From contig OZ026845.1 in NCBI GenBank assembly GCA_964023205.1, forward strand, positions 2,056,001 to 2,120,000: a stretch of DNA of 64,000 bases. Direction: 5' to 3'. Under the pieces are notes generated by a model, which had not been told where the DNA came from, made no database searches, and saw only the letters and a program-made list of their open reading frames with translations. The DNA is from Lutraria lutraria. Its lineage: Eukaryota > Mollusca > Bivalvia > Venerida > Mactridae. Shown piece after piece: positions 1 to 12,074 of the stretch. The stretch's first letter is position 1, and each line of letters starts with the position of its first letter. A program made the position numbers and the translations under genes.

Positions 1-218
1 ATAATAATCAACTATAGTTGTATGTCGGTCCGTCCGTAACCAAATCTTGTCCGACCAATAATTAGAGAACGATTTGGCCTAAGCTCTTCAGATTTGGTTG
101 GGAGGTTGGTCATCATATGTACAATACCTCTATTGACTTTTAGGTCAGTAGGTCAGAGGTTAAGGTCACGAGGGGACGTCTGTGTTTTTACAAACTCTTC
201 TTGTAATCATTAGTGTAT
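1..218. repeat. decayed dispersed repeat, 3' flank of the proton-channel gene
   Basis: The stretch carries 'gtcggtccgtccgt' and 'taggtcagtaggtcagagg', which are the word types of the tandem unit at 18.1-18.56 kb. It looks like one degraded unit of that class lying just past the stop codon of the minus-strand channel gene. No coding signal was seen. Confidence 0.4.
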
Positions 219-397
219 TCATGTATAATCCCACTGCTTACCAGTATCAGTGTGTAACAAGTTGTTGCTACGTAAGACAGTCTCCAGGTACTCCACACGC
301 TTCTCAAGCCGTTTTCTACTCCTCTCCGTTTCTACTTTGGTCTGAGTATTATACCGAATCTCATTGTCGAAAGTTCTTCTTAGCTCTTTCTTTCGTA
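219..397 (-). CDS. HVCN1: Hv1 last exon: C-terminal coiled coil
   Basis: The exon follows the acceptor 'ataattttcag' and is read two bases in as RKKELRRTFDNEI and onward. It is Lys/Arg/Glu-rich with heptad-like spacing, including RLEKRVEYLETVLRSNN, and ends HTDTGKQWDYT then TGA. The C-terminal coiled coil makes animal Hv1 channels dimeric. Only this frame is open. Confidence 0.8.
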
Positions 398-3300
398 CTG
401 AAAATTATAAACAATCGATGTATGAATCAACTTCTTTACGGCCACCTTCGCAATTTTACACTGTGTCACTGTGAGCTGTTCCTTTTGTTTTAATCCCACC
501 CATCTCATTCTTACTTTTTGTATTTTTGTCATCTGCCGACGTTATTAAAATGATATTTTCCCTTTTTGCCAATTTTTTAAAGTTGTATTAAAAAAAAACT
601 TATGGCAATACCATTGCAAGTACGTGGAATCCTCCATAATCGAAGAAGAATGATGAATTCTGCCGCCTCTGTGGCAATATGATAACAATATAAATCTTCA
701 TGAATCAAGAAAAATGCAACCTCTACACCAAGACTAAGTATAACGACCATGGTATCAAATATCTGAAAAAAGAGAGACATATTTCATCTAAAGAATCAGG
801 CATGCGCGATCGAGTACGTTGTTTTTATTATTGATAAAATTTATATTCATCTTACAGTAAAAACAAAACAGTCGGAACTCATTGGCGTTTGTCTAAAGAA
901 ATAGGTAGGCCGCCATTTCGTTGTTTTGTTCACGGGCTTCTTTTCATCATAAGAATACAAAAATGGAAACAACCCGTTTCTCGGTCAATGGGAACTTGAT
1001 GCATATTTTATAAATCGCGATCGATAAACACGTTTAAAAGTCTGTAATTCTGAGAATGATTCCTGAAAAGGAATACCTAGTGTTGAAAAGTAGTGACCGG
1101 AAACTACGTAACCAAAATTGGTATACGAGGCGTATAAATTTCTCATTGCCCGAGTAAACTTGTTCCCGTTCCATGTTGCAGGACTTTGTACATACAAGTC
1201 AACGGGAACCAGTTTAATGCCCGAGTAGTGATGATTGTAAAAACCCGTCAAAACCGGACCACTTCCGGACTGGACCAAAACTCCGACTACTAGGACTGCG
1301 TCATGAAATACTTCCCACTTAGTCACACACACATGAACGAATGAGATGGCGAGTTTTGCTAATAAGGAGTCTTTCGTGTTGTGCTTATGACATACTCAGC
1401 TCCCTAATGGAGGCCCTCAGTTTGGTATATAGCTACATGTAGGTCAAAGCCCACTTACTTGCCATCCGTCCTTGAAAAAACGTTTTCTCAGGAAAATCAC
1501 TTTGCACACAATCTGAAACGATACACGTCAAATAAACAAACTTTAGCGCATTTGTGTCAATAAAATCATACATTTATGTGTATAAGCAGTAATTCTGGTT
1601 TGCTGTTGTCTACGCTAAATAAGAGTTTCAAATCGAAATCTGAAATTTGTAAAAATGCATTCGATATTTACAGCATCATATGGGTGGTTTTTTTAAGATA
1701 TAAAAAAAAACCAACGTGAACTGATTAAAACTCAACCATTATGTCAACAACTCTTTAGAAAATGATGAATTGATCTTTCAGCAACAACACTCCCAGAAAA
1801 TTTTATCATGGCATTTGAAGTGTTGTCATGGAAACCACGTAATAAAAAGTAAAAGTCAAATTATTCATACAATTATTACATCAGTATTTATACTAACGGG
1901 ACTTTTAATAATATATACATTTGTACATAAAACTAAACTGACGTTATATTTACAATGAACTATAATCATTAAAATTGTAATTCAACATTTACATATCATA
2001 TGACTGTTCGAGATGATAACGATAGAAATAGTTGTATTCATTAAAGTATTATGACACAGATAATGGTCATCTAAAATCAGTGTAATTGCTTACTTCGATG
2101 AGAAATAACGCTGAAATAATAAGGGTTGTGTATCGGAGAATCTCTACCGTGACATCTAAGTCATTGTGTAACAACATACGACAACCTCCAGGGTCATGAG
2201 GTTGTGACGTAGAAGGTGTTTCATTGGTTGATGGTGTCGTCAATATGACGTCATCGGTTAGTTTTCCTGAATTTGGAACTGCAAAACAAGTAACAAGGCT
2301 TAGTAAGTTGTTATGGTATGGTAAAAATTTAGTGCAAATCAAGTTTATCCTACATTCTCCCTGTTCTCTTATCGGGAGATGACATGGTTAGAGGCTCTCC
2401 TAGCACATCTCATGGGCTGTCTAAAAATGGCGTCTCCTTCTGGTTGAATAATTACATTTTCGCTTTCAGTTTAAGAGATCAGTGCAAGACGGTATCTATA
2501 ACATTCTCTATACTGATACAAACACAACGTACTGTGTTAGAAAATCACAGGACACGGATGGGACGTGTATCTGTGCTTTACACCGGGCACGACAAAGATC
2601 CAGGACAAGCAATCAGAAAAGAGTAGGGGTATAAATGCCCGGTTCTCGTGTATCTTATTTTCCCTCCATCTTGGGCGACTCTGGAATGACCATAGCTGTT
2701 GGACGGGCCGTTAGATAAATAATAAAACACACCGGAAAGGAATGTACAGGATCCATAATGGTCACACAATAACCCTGATATTGCATGTACTTGGGCGTTA
2801 CCAAGGTCACCAGGCTGATTTATTGAAATAATCTACTTTAGCACTGTTCTTGCATTTGATTCAATCACGTGACATATGAATGTTTCATCAGTGGAATCAA
2901 AGTACTGAGAAAACTACGTTGGAAGTAAGTCACAAACTGAAGCTTTGCTTACTGAAGTGATTTGTTGCCGTGACCAATTAAGGCAAAGTTTTACAGCACG
3001 CTATTCTGTCAGTAACAGGGTTTTAATTGGAAACCATTTAGATCGAAGAGAAATAAGGGAAATCAAACAGAATACGTTTGGTGTAAACACTAATGATCTC
3101 GTGATTAATTGATTGAAACTAGAGAGTATAATACAAAAGTAAAAGCGATGGAATGAAATGCTCAATGACCGAATGTGATTAATTAAAATTTTAATGAGTT
3201 TTAAACTAGAACAGGGGATATACATTACAAGAGTATGTCCCTGACAAGAAAATAATGATACATGTAATGATGTTTTATACGTGTATCAAAAAGTCATTGA

Positions 3301-5855
3301 AGCAGGATACGCTAAAACTTGCTGTGGTTTCACGTTTCAAGCTCTGCAAAAAGTAGGATAGGCAGAAGATTGTTTTGTTCTTGGAAGCGTGTGGAAAGGT
3401 AAACAAAGTGAGAAATTGGATTTACAGATCCTCAAGTCTAATAGAATGTCTAGGGCCCTGGGGACAATTAGGGAGGGTCGGATAACCAGAATTGTTTTTA
3501 ACGTCTGATATTGTCTGTACCTTAATTAAGATTATACATTAAATCGAAGAATATTTTAACGGAAGACAGTGAACCCTGTTTAGAAAGTTTGTTAATTATT
3601 TAATGTATTTGGTTGTTAATTTGTTACAAAAGAGATTTAATCGTTCTTCTATTTTAGTGGTTTTCAAATACATATGTAGGTCAATTCAAGGGAGACTACT
3701 ATAGTATCGTGATTATAATTTGGACCGAAGCGTACCGAATAGTGGTCACCTCAGATGAAATACATATATTACCGGTCGTTCTAAAAATAAAATGACACAA
3801 TCTTGGACAATTATGGCTTATATTTTCGTTGTTTATTGTTGTTGAACAAATGTGACTGACACCGGCTGTGCAGTACTTAACATATGTTACAGAATGTCTG
3901 GGTAAAAGACAAAACCCCTCTAGAATACATTTTATTTCTGTTTATTTTCATCATGTATAAATACTGATTCGTGATTTATCATATGACACATACCACTATT
4001 ATCAATTATCTAAATCATAACACGATATCATAAGTGAAATCAACTGAACGACCATAAGGCCTTTAACATGTTTGTTTCCGGTTGCATGCTCATTAAAAAT
4101 AGGGAAAGCGTAGGAAAGGCAAATATTGAAAAGTGGATTTTCCGACCCTCTGGTTCATAGAACGTGTAGGGTCTCGGAGAAAAATTAGGGTAGGTCGGGT
4201 AACCAGAAATAAACGAATTGTTTTTACGCCCAAACACTCCTTACAGTATACACGTGTATGTCAACAACGGTAAACACGAACACCCAGGGAATTTGCTTCT
4301 GAGTGGAAATTGATATTTACGCCACGGAACAATTCTATTAAAATAATGGCGATATTAAACAAGCATTAATGTTTATTGCAATATTTGTTTATGCAACATG
4401 TTGGTCGTATTCTGCGTCAGAAGCAAAACTTTAGGGATGGTGTTTCAATGCTGATAAATTATGTAATTATAAATAGAAAGATTTCTTTGTTACAAGCATG
4501 GTTAAGTCATTTTATCGTGCGCGAAATGTATTCTGCTAAAACGGTCAATAGTTTGTACATGTACTTCTTTAGTGGGCGGTAAAAAAGGGATCAGCCAATA
4601 GATAAATAGATTATTTATAATACCAGGTAATAATGACAGACTAAACATCATCATTGCGTATAGATTACGCTTTTCTGCCTTTTAGCTTTGTTCAACTTAC
4701 GGAACTTACAATGACTAATTGCCTGTTTCCGTTAAAATGCTGTTTTTCTTCTGAATCTATAAATCTGGTAAGCGGTTGCTCAGTCACGCTAAGAAGGTAC
4801 AGTACAACCTCTCCAACGCAACACCCTTGGGAAGTAGCAAAATTATGCTGTTGTTGAGAGGTTGTTGCTCTAGAGAGGTTAAAATAATAGTAAAATCGTG
4901 CCGTGGTAAATATTATGCTGTTGTTGAAGGGAGGTTGTTGCTCAAGAGAGGTTAAATTGATACTTAAATGGTGCAATGGGAAAATCATACTGTTGAAGAG
5001 AGGTTGTTGCTCAAGATAGGGCCGTTCTATGGAGGTTGAACTGTATATTTTCAAGTTCATAATCAATTATATAATAGAGCTGAAGAATTGTTATGTTTAC
5101 GGTAACTTGACATAAACCTTTCAGGGTAGATAGATCGAAAAATATTTAATTTTTTTCTTTCTGACCATTTTGTGAGAATACCATTAAGGTAGGATTCGTC
5201 CCCAATTAGTTTTGTCATCTGGATTTAGTTGTTAAAAAACTTTAGAGTAGGCGCCAATAACAGTCGTGTAACCAGAAACACGATTATTTTCAGGCCTCAT
5301 CATTTAACCCGCGATTACTCAACCCAAAGTAAACTTAAACTTATAATCTTTCAAATTCAAGATCATTGTATGATGATAATACATGTACGAAAGGTTTTGT
5401 TAAAAACTTATCATGCAATTACACAACTTCTGGATCAGACACAGAGAGACGGATTAACTTCCGGGTCGATATCTATGTCAATGCTTGACATCCGAGTAAA
5501 ATTGCAATGTCAATCCTCAACATATTGATATAAGGTTATCATGAGTTATTTCACCACGTGATATCCGGTTCAATATTCGATTTCGAAATACGCTCTCCGA
5601 CTAAATAATTATGACGTCATAATTCTTAGAATCAGACTTAATTCCGGTTTGCAGTTTGAAATTCTGCAAAAGGATTTGGTGTGAGGTATGACATACTTAG
5701 GTTTGATGCTATCGTAATATGTAATTATACACTTACCGTGTATGACATCTAGATGTATAAGGATCTCCACTGCGGACATGACCGCATGTATAAAGGTCAA
5801 GGTCACCACAAAGCATTCTGCAGCCAGACTGTACAAACCTTTACAAAAGTTACAT
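219..5855 (-). CDS. HVCN1: voltage-gated proton channel Hv1-like, 5 of its exons (5' end missing)
   Basis: Hv1 channels are voltage-sensor-only membrane proteins that export protons, in other animals often supporting NADPH-oxidase activity and pH recovery. I assembled five exons from the minus strand: 5855-5737, 2278-2094, 1512-1459, 762-600 and 397-219. All have AG acceptors and GT donors, and the phases agree across every junction (1, 0, 0, 1), giving about 232 residues. S1 reads AVMSAVEILIHLDV. S2 reads YTTLIISALFLIEIVCK and keeps the conserved Glu and Lys. S3 starts IFDTMVVILS with the key Asp. S4 reads ILLRLWRIPRTCNGI with three arginines spaced by three. The last exon is a charged coiled coil ending in TGA at 219-221. 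The S1-S2 loop is long and rich in Thr/Ser/Pro. The N-terminal exon(s) lie above 5855 and I could not find them. The intron between S1 and S2 is about 3.5 kb. Confidence 0.85.
600..762 (-). CDS. HVCN1: Hv1 exon: S3 and S4 voltage sensor
   Basis: The acceptor is 'tctcttttttcag'. The exon starts in phase 0 with IFDTMVVILSLGVEVAFF (S3) and reaches ILLRLWRIPRTCNGI (S4, three Arg). The donor is uncertain: GTTTTT at 599 keeps NGIAI, while GTATTG at 611 would end the exon at 612. Both give phase 1, which the coiled-coil exon requires. Confidence 0.85.
1459..1512 (-). CDS. HVCN1: Hv1 exon: end of S2 and S2-S3 linker
   Basis: A 54-base microexon lies between 'cgtttcag' and the consensus donor GTAAGT. 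It encodes 18 residues, IVCKVIFLRKRFFKDGWQ. It joins the S2 exon and the S3 exon in phase 0 on both sides and restores the Glu-x3-Lys pattern of Hv1 S2. Confidence 0.85.
2094..2278 (-). CDS. HVCN1: Hv1 exon: extended S1-S2 loop and S2
   Basis: The exon starts after 'acttgttttgcag' in phase 1 and ends at donor GTAAGC. It encodes about 40 polar residues rich in Thr, Ser and Pro with one Cys, then S2 (VEILRYTTLIISALFLIE). The loop is longer than in vertebrate Hv1, whose loop is short. Confidence 0.8.
2279..5736 (-). other. large Hv1 intron with repeats
   Basis: This intron holds no recognisable coding sequence on the minus strand. A phrase of the form 'ttagggagggtcggataaccagaa' recurs at about 3465-3500, 4165-4215, 23150-23180 and, weakly, 48880-48910, so it is a dispersed repeat. 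A tandem repeat occupies 4795-5050 (separate entry). A plus-strand open stretch after a good acceptor at 2472 is discussed under findings. Confidence 0.6.
4795..5050. repeat. tandem 'gaggttgttgctc' repeat, about 60-65 bp units
   Basis: Three to four units contain 'ctgttgttgagaggttg' and 'ctcaagagaggttaaa'. The same family, in the opposite orientation, is seen at 11353-11535, 23703-23887 and 41693-41880, where 'agcaacaacctct' and 'ataacaacac' recur. It is a dispersed, internally repetitive element with no coding capacity. Confidence 0.75.
5737..5855 (-). CDS. HVCN1: Hv1 exon: S1 segment
   Basis: The exon lies between acceptor 'gttttattttcag' and donor GTAAGT. It encodes CNFCKGLYSLAAECFVV and then AVMSAVEILIHLDVIH, matching an Hv1 S1 helix with its acidic residues. 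It starts in phase 2, so at least one coding exon lies upstream. It ends in phase 1, as the S2 exon needs. Confidence 0.75.
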
Positions 5856-6619
5856 CTGAAAATAAAACAGAACGTGAAAAAAAACTTGAAAACAAAATTT
5901 CGACAAATCATATTTCATACTTTTCTTATCATCATAATAGATCAACTATCTTTAGAATAAATCATGCAGTTAACTTTAATATTGAAAGGGAAAGATATTC
6001 CACCAAACATAAACTTGACTTTATCGGCCGGGAGAGCCAATAGGTCAAAATAAATAGTTACGTGGCAAAATAAATCAGGGAAAGTTGAGTGAAATTTCTA
6101 TTTTTTTCTAAACATAACACCTTTTGAAAGAATAAGAGATACGATTCGTCCCCAAATATTTTCGTACTTTGAATTTTGCCGTTTAGTGTTAGCGCCAAAA
6201 AGGGTCTACCAGGTTTCTGTGATCATGACATACTTCCTGGCCTTCCGTACAAATAGACTTTTTGATTCGTAGCTTGGGTGTTAGTAAATGTTTCTTTAGG
6301 AAAGCTATAGACTCATCCCGTCGGGAGCATCGGAGAGTTTCATATACCAATGTAAAAGGGAAAATTATTCTTAAATTACTTTTGTACAATTTTAATCTAG
6401 TCGTAAACAATGTTCATTATTGAATTCATAAACAACCGATAAATAAATGACGAAAACACGCAGAAGAGAAGGATAATGTTGTAATTATCACAAATTATCG
6501 CCAAGGACGACAGGTGGGTGATAAAAATGTACATCGAAAGTAGCAATGTTATTTAACATTACATTTCAACAAGATATAGATCAATGCTGACCACTCCGGT
6601 ATATCTTGCATTACGATTA

Positions 6620-6670
6620 GGGCGGTCAAGGACTTATATACATACATATATAAGTCCTTGGGGCGGTCAA
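6620..6670. repeat. short perfect hairpin between 10-bp direct repeats
   Basis: Inverted arms of 14 bp (6627-6640 and 6647-6660, 'caaggacttatata') are separated by 6 bp. The core is flanked by the direct repeat 'gggcggtcaa' at 6620-6629 and 6661-6670. Confidence 0.9.
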
Positions 6671-6859
6671 CTTTCTATATTACCTCACAACGTTTCAACA
6701 GTTAAACAAAATTTATAAAGTCACGGACACAGATCAACACACTATTTTTTCTCAGAGGTAACAATTTTTCAGCTTCAACAATGGAGAAAGACCCCCAGAT
6801 GTACACCTCCGTAAAACCATCGACCTTCCGTAAGTTAGCTGGACCCCTTCTTTGAGAGA

Positions 6860-6861
<2 letters not shown>

Positions 6862-6903
<42 letters not shown>
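6862..6903. repeat. (AG)n microsatellite
   Basis: About 20 uninterrupted AG dinucleotides. Confidence 0.95.
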
Positions 6904-6906
<3 letters not shown>

Positions 6907-7429
6907 TCATCAATCGACCACGAAGACCGCCAAAACACCAAAACACATGAGAACAAAGTCAAATGATAAAAGGCAGACAACTAGGTGGCAACGATCAAGC
7001 CTGCAGACATACAACTAAGATCTCCTCTAAGATAAACATCGTTGTATAAATATTAGAACCAGTTACAGTGTATATGCACTGATAAAGATTCATTTATGAT
7101 TTGTTGTTGTTTTATGTTTGTTGTATTGTTCCAACCCAGTACCCCAGGTATCTATGTAAAAAATATTTCTGTGGGATTGAAAGATCATCATTTTATTGCT
7201 CGAACATTTCAATATATCCAGATGTACGAATGTAGAGATTTCGGTTACTTGATATTTAACAATAGGTTAAAACCAAAGTCAGTTTAACTTAATTATCGAT
7301 CATTTTTTGGGAAGAATCAACTCGCTGAATTGCTATATAGCAAGTGATACCAATGCAGTTCCGATCTTTAATTTGTAAGCGGTGGTATAACAATAAAGTT
7401 ATGCGGCCACAAATAAATAAGTCTGCTTC

Positions 7430-7690
7430 GGCTGAATTTTGTGCCCCCGTATCGATAGATCGGGGGGGGGGGGGGCATATTGTTTTTGGCCTGTCTGTTT
7501 GTCTTACTGTCTGTCCGTTTGTCTGTCTGTTTGTTTGTCACAAACTTTAACATTACTAATAAAATCTAAACGCTTCCATCTAAAATCATCAAAGTTCATA
7601 TGTTAGTTCCTCATGACACCGTCTACAGCATTTACAGTTCTGTAGGTTGAAGGTCAAGGTCACCGTGGCCTGACGGGACAGTGTTTCAAA
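7430..7690. repeat. G-run dispersed repeat with 'gtctgtctgt'
   Basis: A run of 14 G (7462-7475) is followed by 'gcatattg', a gtctgt-rich tract and 'aaggtcaaggtcaccgtgg'. It has the same architecture as the element starting at 18034, but here with no clear tandem array. Confidence 0.7.
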
Positions 7691-7924
7691 AACATCCTTT
7701 GTTTTATTGTACCTGCAGTGGCTTATGTACTCTTTTTCGTCTGTTCAAAACATTAAGTATTCGATCCAACATTTTATTAAAAACTGCAATGTGGGGACAG
7801 TAAGGCATGACAAGGTTTCGATTCCATTTTCCCATCGTCCTAACCCTCGATATATTTTTCTGTCAATATTTTCAATTTGAGATGTATTATACCTCCAAAC
7901 CAAAATAAAGGCTACCTTTGAGAA

Positions 7925-8075
7925 AGGCATTATGAAGCCCTTATTGACATATGGCCTTTACTCGCGGGAGGTCATATTGTTTTAAATTATCAGTGACGGC
8001 TTTTAAAAGAATGGCCTTTACTCACAGTGTAGCCTTTATTCGGAGGTGGCCGCTAACACAGGTTTCACTGTACAT
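7925..8075 (-). mobile_element. MITE-like 'ggcctttattca' element, copy 1
   Basis: This is a reverse-orientation copy of a short element whose ends read 'acctgtg' and 'cacaggtttgactgta'. Its interior repeats 'ataaaggcca'. Other copies are at 10246-10385, 13519-13692, 19688-19858, 38684-38865 and 62170-62340. It has no coding capacity. Confidence 0.7.
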
Positions 8076-10245
8076 GTAAAAACTTCCAGCCACAAAACAA
8101 TCCCAAATTATTAAGGATATTTTAGCGGAAACCGGATGTTTATTTGTGTTTGGCCTGAAGAAGATTCATCGAAGTGGTCGATTATTCCATTGTCTTTGTC
8201 TGTCATATATATTCAACTATCGATTCAGTTGTACATTTACGGATGTAGACTTTAAAGTTTCAATAATAGGCGTGTTTGATGTATAAACCTGATAAGGTTG
8301 ATTATTTAATTGTTGACGCAAAGTTTAACAATAAATGTGTCATGATATAAATTTCTGTTACAGCTAAATTCTAAAATAAACCATAAACTCAAATCATCGG
8401 CATAAATTAGGCTTAGAAGATAGTTCGACTACTATTCTGAAGACCGTTGCCGATTTAAATAATTGATTTATTTTTTTATTAGAATTCGTAAAAATAAATC
8501 ATACAGCTGGAGTTCGTACCTTTATAATTATTTATGCGCAAATGAGTGAAAATCATTGCAAATATCCAATTAATTAATTCCATTCCAGTTCCCGGGGTAG
8601 TGTGTTTGCTCAAAGACCTATTTTATCGAAGTATACATGTCGTTGCTTGATCGATTTGAGTACAAAGCATTTTTGGAATTTAATAAACGCAGCTAATAAT
8701 TAAAATGAGTTATTCGTTAGTCAAGAGTAATGCTCTATCAGCTTTTTTTTGTTAGCTTAATTTTTATTTCTGTTAACCGTATTTCTTCTGTATAATTCTG
8801 GTTTACTTAGAGTCACGTTAACGTCATAATGAACTGGTTCCCATTAATTACATAGAACTTTGTTGTACTGCAACATGGAACGGGAACCAGTCTAACTAAA
8901 TTATTAAATACCAGAGACATATAGATGTCTCTGTAAATACATACAAAAATATTTCTTAAGTCTGAAATAATTATATAACGTAAAGAAAGGCAAGATTTGT
9001 TTTTATGTCTAAATTTAGTTCTTACACTGCAATTGTGGTATTAATTTGTGGTTTTATTTATCTAAGTAAATATGCAGTCATATCAAAAGTGATATACCTA
9101 ATCTGTATTTTAGGTAAGAAATGCACACCGTACGTACAGAAAACAATTTCTGCTTATATTAGTTTGTTTGTGAAACTTAATGATAAATAAGAAGAAAAAA
9201 ATGCACCTGCATTAACGTAATTAAAGCCACGTATGATGTTTAATCTTAATTGTGAAATTTGTGAAAACGAAAGTATTTGGTCTTAACTTGAAAAGCAGAA
9301 GATTCGTCGAAAGAAATCTCAGACAAAACAAAAAAATAGTTCATTTGATTCAGCTTAGTGTTTGCCCGACTTTCTTATCAATTCAGTGACAAGGATTTCA
9401 AGTTTGATATTGTTGGCTTTCTCATCTTAAAAGAATATAAAACCGGCGTTCTAACTTTTCGAAGAAGGACTTAATTAGTAGACATTTCGCATGCTCAGAG
9501 GCAGAGCACTAAGACGGTTAGAATGCATATTTGAATGTTCGATACCGTTCCGTTAAGATTTCTGATTTACGAAGAACCCACAAAATATGTACTGTAACCT
9601 ACACTTAGAAAAGTCATAAATTCTACAGTTAATGTAGTTTAGTAATTACCGCATCAGGTATGAAGCAATTTTTGGAAACTGAACGATAACTCAGCTTTCC
9701 ATAACCGTCACTTGCTTGGCGCGTATGAATTATTATACGAACCTAAGTACTACGTTTATCTAAAACCGCCATGCAACTGTTAAAGTAGTTCCCGTTCCAT
9801 GCTGCAGCGCAAGTCTATGTAAGTTCAGTTTCCATGAGTACTGTCGGTGCTTTGATTACATTACCTTTTACACTTTTTTTGCTAATGTTCAGTCCATGAC
9901 TCGGAAATGGAACTATTTTTTGAAATTAAGAATGAATTGAGAGCTTATTCCGCCAGTATAGAAACCTACGCTATTTAGTTTAATGTTATTATTTCTCACT
10001 TACAACAGAGATGGATGACAAATGAATAGTTTGCCTTAAAAGCATTTTCCATGTGGGTTTACGCGCTGATTAAACAATATGTTACCTGTATTGATTATAC
10101 GTTTGACTAGATTGTTATTATTCAGTAATGTTAGTGGATGATTATGAAGTTTTACTATGCGTATCGAATCTCATGATACAATTTCATCACTTTTTTCATC
10201 ACAGTCAAATTAACCTGTGAACAACGGAAATACTTGAAAAAGACG
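8076..10245. other. noncoding, one hairpin repeat
   Basis: No gene seen. An imperfect hairpin at 8831-8898 has end words 'actggttccc' and 'gggaaccagt'. Related 'gttcccgttccatg' words recur near 1160, 9788 and 37455, so this is a dispersed hairpin-forming repeat. Confidence 0.5.
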
Positions 10246-10385
10246 AAATGTGGCCTTTATTGACGGGTGACCTTTATTCAGATATTAGTTTGTTCAAATA
10301 ATCAATGTCCGTTTTTAAAATAATGGGTTTTATTCACAGGATGACCCTTATTCGGAAGTGGCCACTAACACAGGTTTGATGCGAA
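10246..10385 (-). mobile_element. MITE-like element, copy 2
   Basis: It carries 'tggcctttattgacgggtga' and ends 'ggccactaacacaggttt', matching copy 1 in the same orientation. Confidence 0.65.
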
Positions 10386-11352
10386 AGGCTTGGGAGATAT
10401 TATGGTCATAAAAAGATATGTCCACACTCAGAGGCTAATCAAAGACACCCAAATATATCATTCAAGATTTTTTTGTCTCGAAATTTAAATATGACATATA
10501 TATTTAGTGATTAATAATTGTACATAGTAATTTGGTTCAAACATTATCATTTAAACGCTTTGTGAAGTTATACATGTATATAGAACAATTCACTATAACG
10601 TTATTGGCGCAATAAAAAACATGATGTTACATAACTGCTTTGCGAAGCATACTCATAAAATAAAGACTTAAAACAATACTTAAGATTATTAAAAGGCCAG
10701 AGATGTTTCATGTTTTTAATCTTAAGTTATTCGGATGCAAATCAGCGGCTGGTATGATGTAAGACCCAGCGGAAAAAGGATAAACAATAAAATGATTAAA
10801 ATGAGACTTTCATGTCTTTCATAATATGGAGAGAACGGACAAGTAAAGCCTAGGCTGTGAATGAAATATTCAAGAAATCGACCGCGTTACCATAGATACG
10901 TGAATAATAGGATTTGGCGACATATGTCGATTATTACATTGTGAATCTACGTATTTATGTCAGGTTCAATTCTGCTCGATTCATATCTTTCTTGGTATTT
11001 TGTGACCGATATTGGCCATTTTTAAATCGGTTAATTAGAAATTGTACTAATAAAATAAATCGGGTAACATCGGGTATTTCCGTATCTTCCGTAAAATGCC
11101 TGGAGCATAATGACCGAGGTAATCAAATTGATAGTGTGTATGTATATTTCACATATTAAACATAATCGCTTATTTGTTGCTCACTATAATAACATATAAA
11201 AACGATTTGATTTGTTGATGCTAAACGCAATCTCCTCACCGACCAATTAGATTGCTGCATTCTCAGACTAGCCTATAAATTATTTCACCTTTGACCTTTG
11301 ACACGTGATTTGAAAGTAAAATTTCGACAAATCATTAACGCCACATGAATGT
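10386..11352. other. noncoding, nothing recognised
   Basis: AT-rich sequence. The longest open frame, near 10.9-11.16 kb on the plus strand, resembles no domain I know. Confidence 0.5.
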
Positions 11353-11535
11353 ACAGTACCACCTCTCCAGAGTGGTCCTCTCATGAGCAACAACCTCCGT
11401 TCTACAACAGCATGATTTTACTCAACTGTATCATTTAACTATTAATGAACCTCGTTAGAGAAACAACCTCTCTACGACAACATAATTTTGCTACTCTCAA
11501 AGGGTGTTGCTTTCGAAAGGTTGCACTGTAGTTCT
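11353..11535. repeat. 'agcaacaacctc' tandem repeat
   Basis: It belongs to the same family as 4795-5050, in the opposite orientation, beginning 'gtacagtaccacctctcc' and closing 'ggttgcactgta'. Confidence 0.7.
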
Positions 11536-11889
11536 AATTAAAGATATGTTCAATGCGCGTGTGGGACTTATCAAATTAATATTATCAAACCTGTTAAACA
11601 AAAAAAAATTATCTTCAAAAACAACAACAAACTAAAAGTATGTCACAGCGTGCACATGGAGAAAGATGAAAGATGATTTTCCGAGAATGCCCAAGGTTGA
11701 AAGATATCCTGTTGAAAGTGGGTCACAACACGTCTTTATATCGTAATTAGATAATAAGATACAGCTTATCGACTTTATATCAGTATTTCATTACATTTGT
11801 CGAATCGAAACACTGGGTGCAATAATTTGTACCGTGACATAGTAGTTGTGCATTTGAATAATCTTTAACTTTAAATATTTCATATGAAA

Positions 11890-12020
11890 CCGAAACTAGC
11901 CACACACCGGCTTCTCCTGCATTCGACACAGCTCGGTCGACTAGCTTGCGGCGCACCCACCGACTGCATCAGTTCTAATTAAGTCTCCACTAGGATTTGA
12001 ACCTCGACATAACCATTCAG
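11890..12020 (-). mobile_element. tRNA-derived SINE fragment, reverse orientation
   Basis: The reverse complement contains a B-box-like 'gaggttcaaatcctagt', and 'tagccacacaccggc' resembles the SINE near 24.7 kb. The ends are not defined. Confidence 0.45.
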
Positions 12021-12074
12021 CGATTGTTGTGGATTCAAATATTTTTCGCCAATATTTTAGTATAAAAAATATCT

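Larger units (their letters stand above)
5856..7429. other. upstream part of Hv1 locus, no exon identified
   Basis: The missing first Hv1 exon(s) should lie here or further up, but I could not support one. Contents: a small palindrome at 6620-6670, an (AG)n tract, and a SINE-like stretch at about 6750-6850 ('ggagaaagacccccagatg'). The rest is AT-rich with no signal. Confidence 0.5.

Noticed and set aside
985..1332. 115-codon minus-strand open frame in the Hv1 region
   Set aside because: It lies within an Hv1 intron, overlaps a dispersed hairpin repeat ('gttcccgttccatg') and has no recognisable domain.
6189..6410. Candidate N-terminal Hv1 exon on the minus strand with donor GTATGT near 6234
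   Set aside because: The frame needed for the phase-2 junction has a stop shortly upstream and no convincing acceptor, so I could not support it.
6702..6980. 92-codon minus-strand frame
   Set aside because: It runs through the AG microsatellite (Ser-Leu repeats) and a SINE-like stretch.
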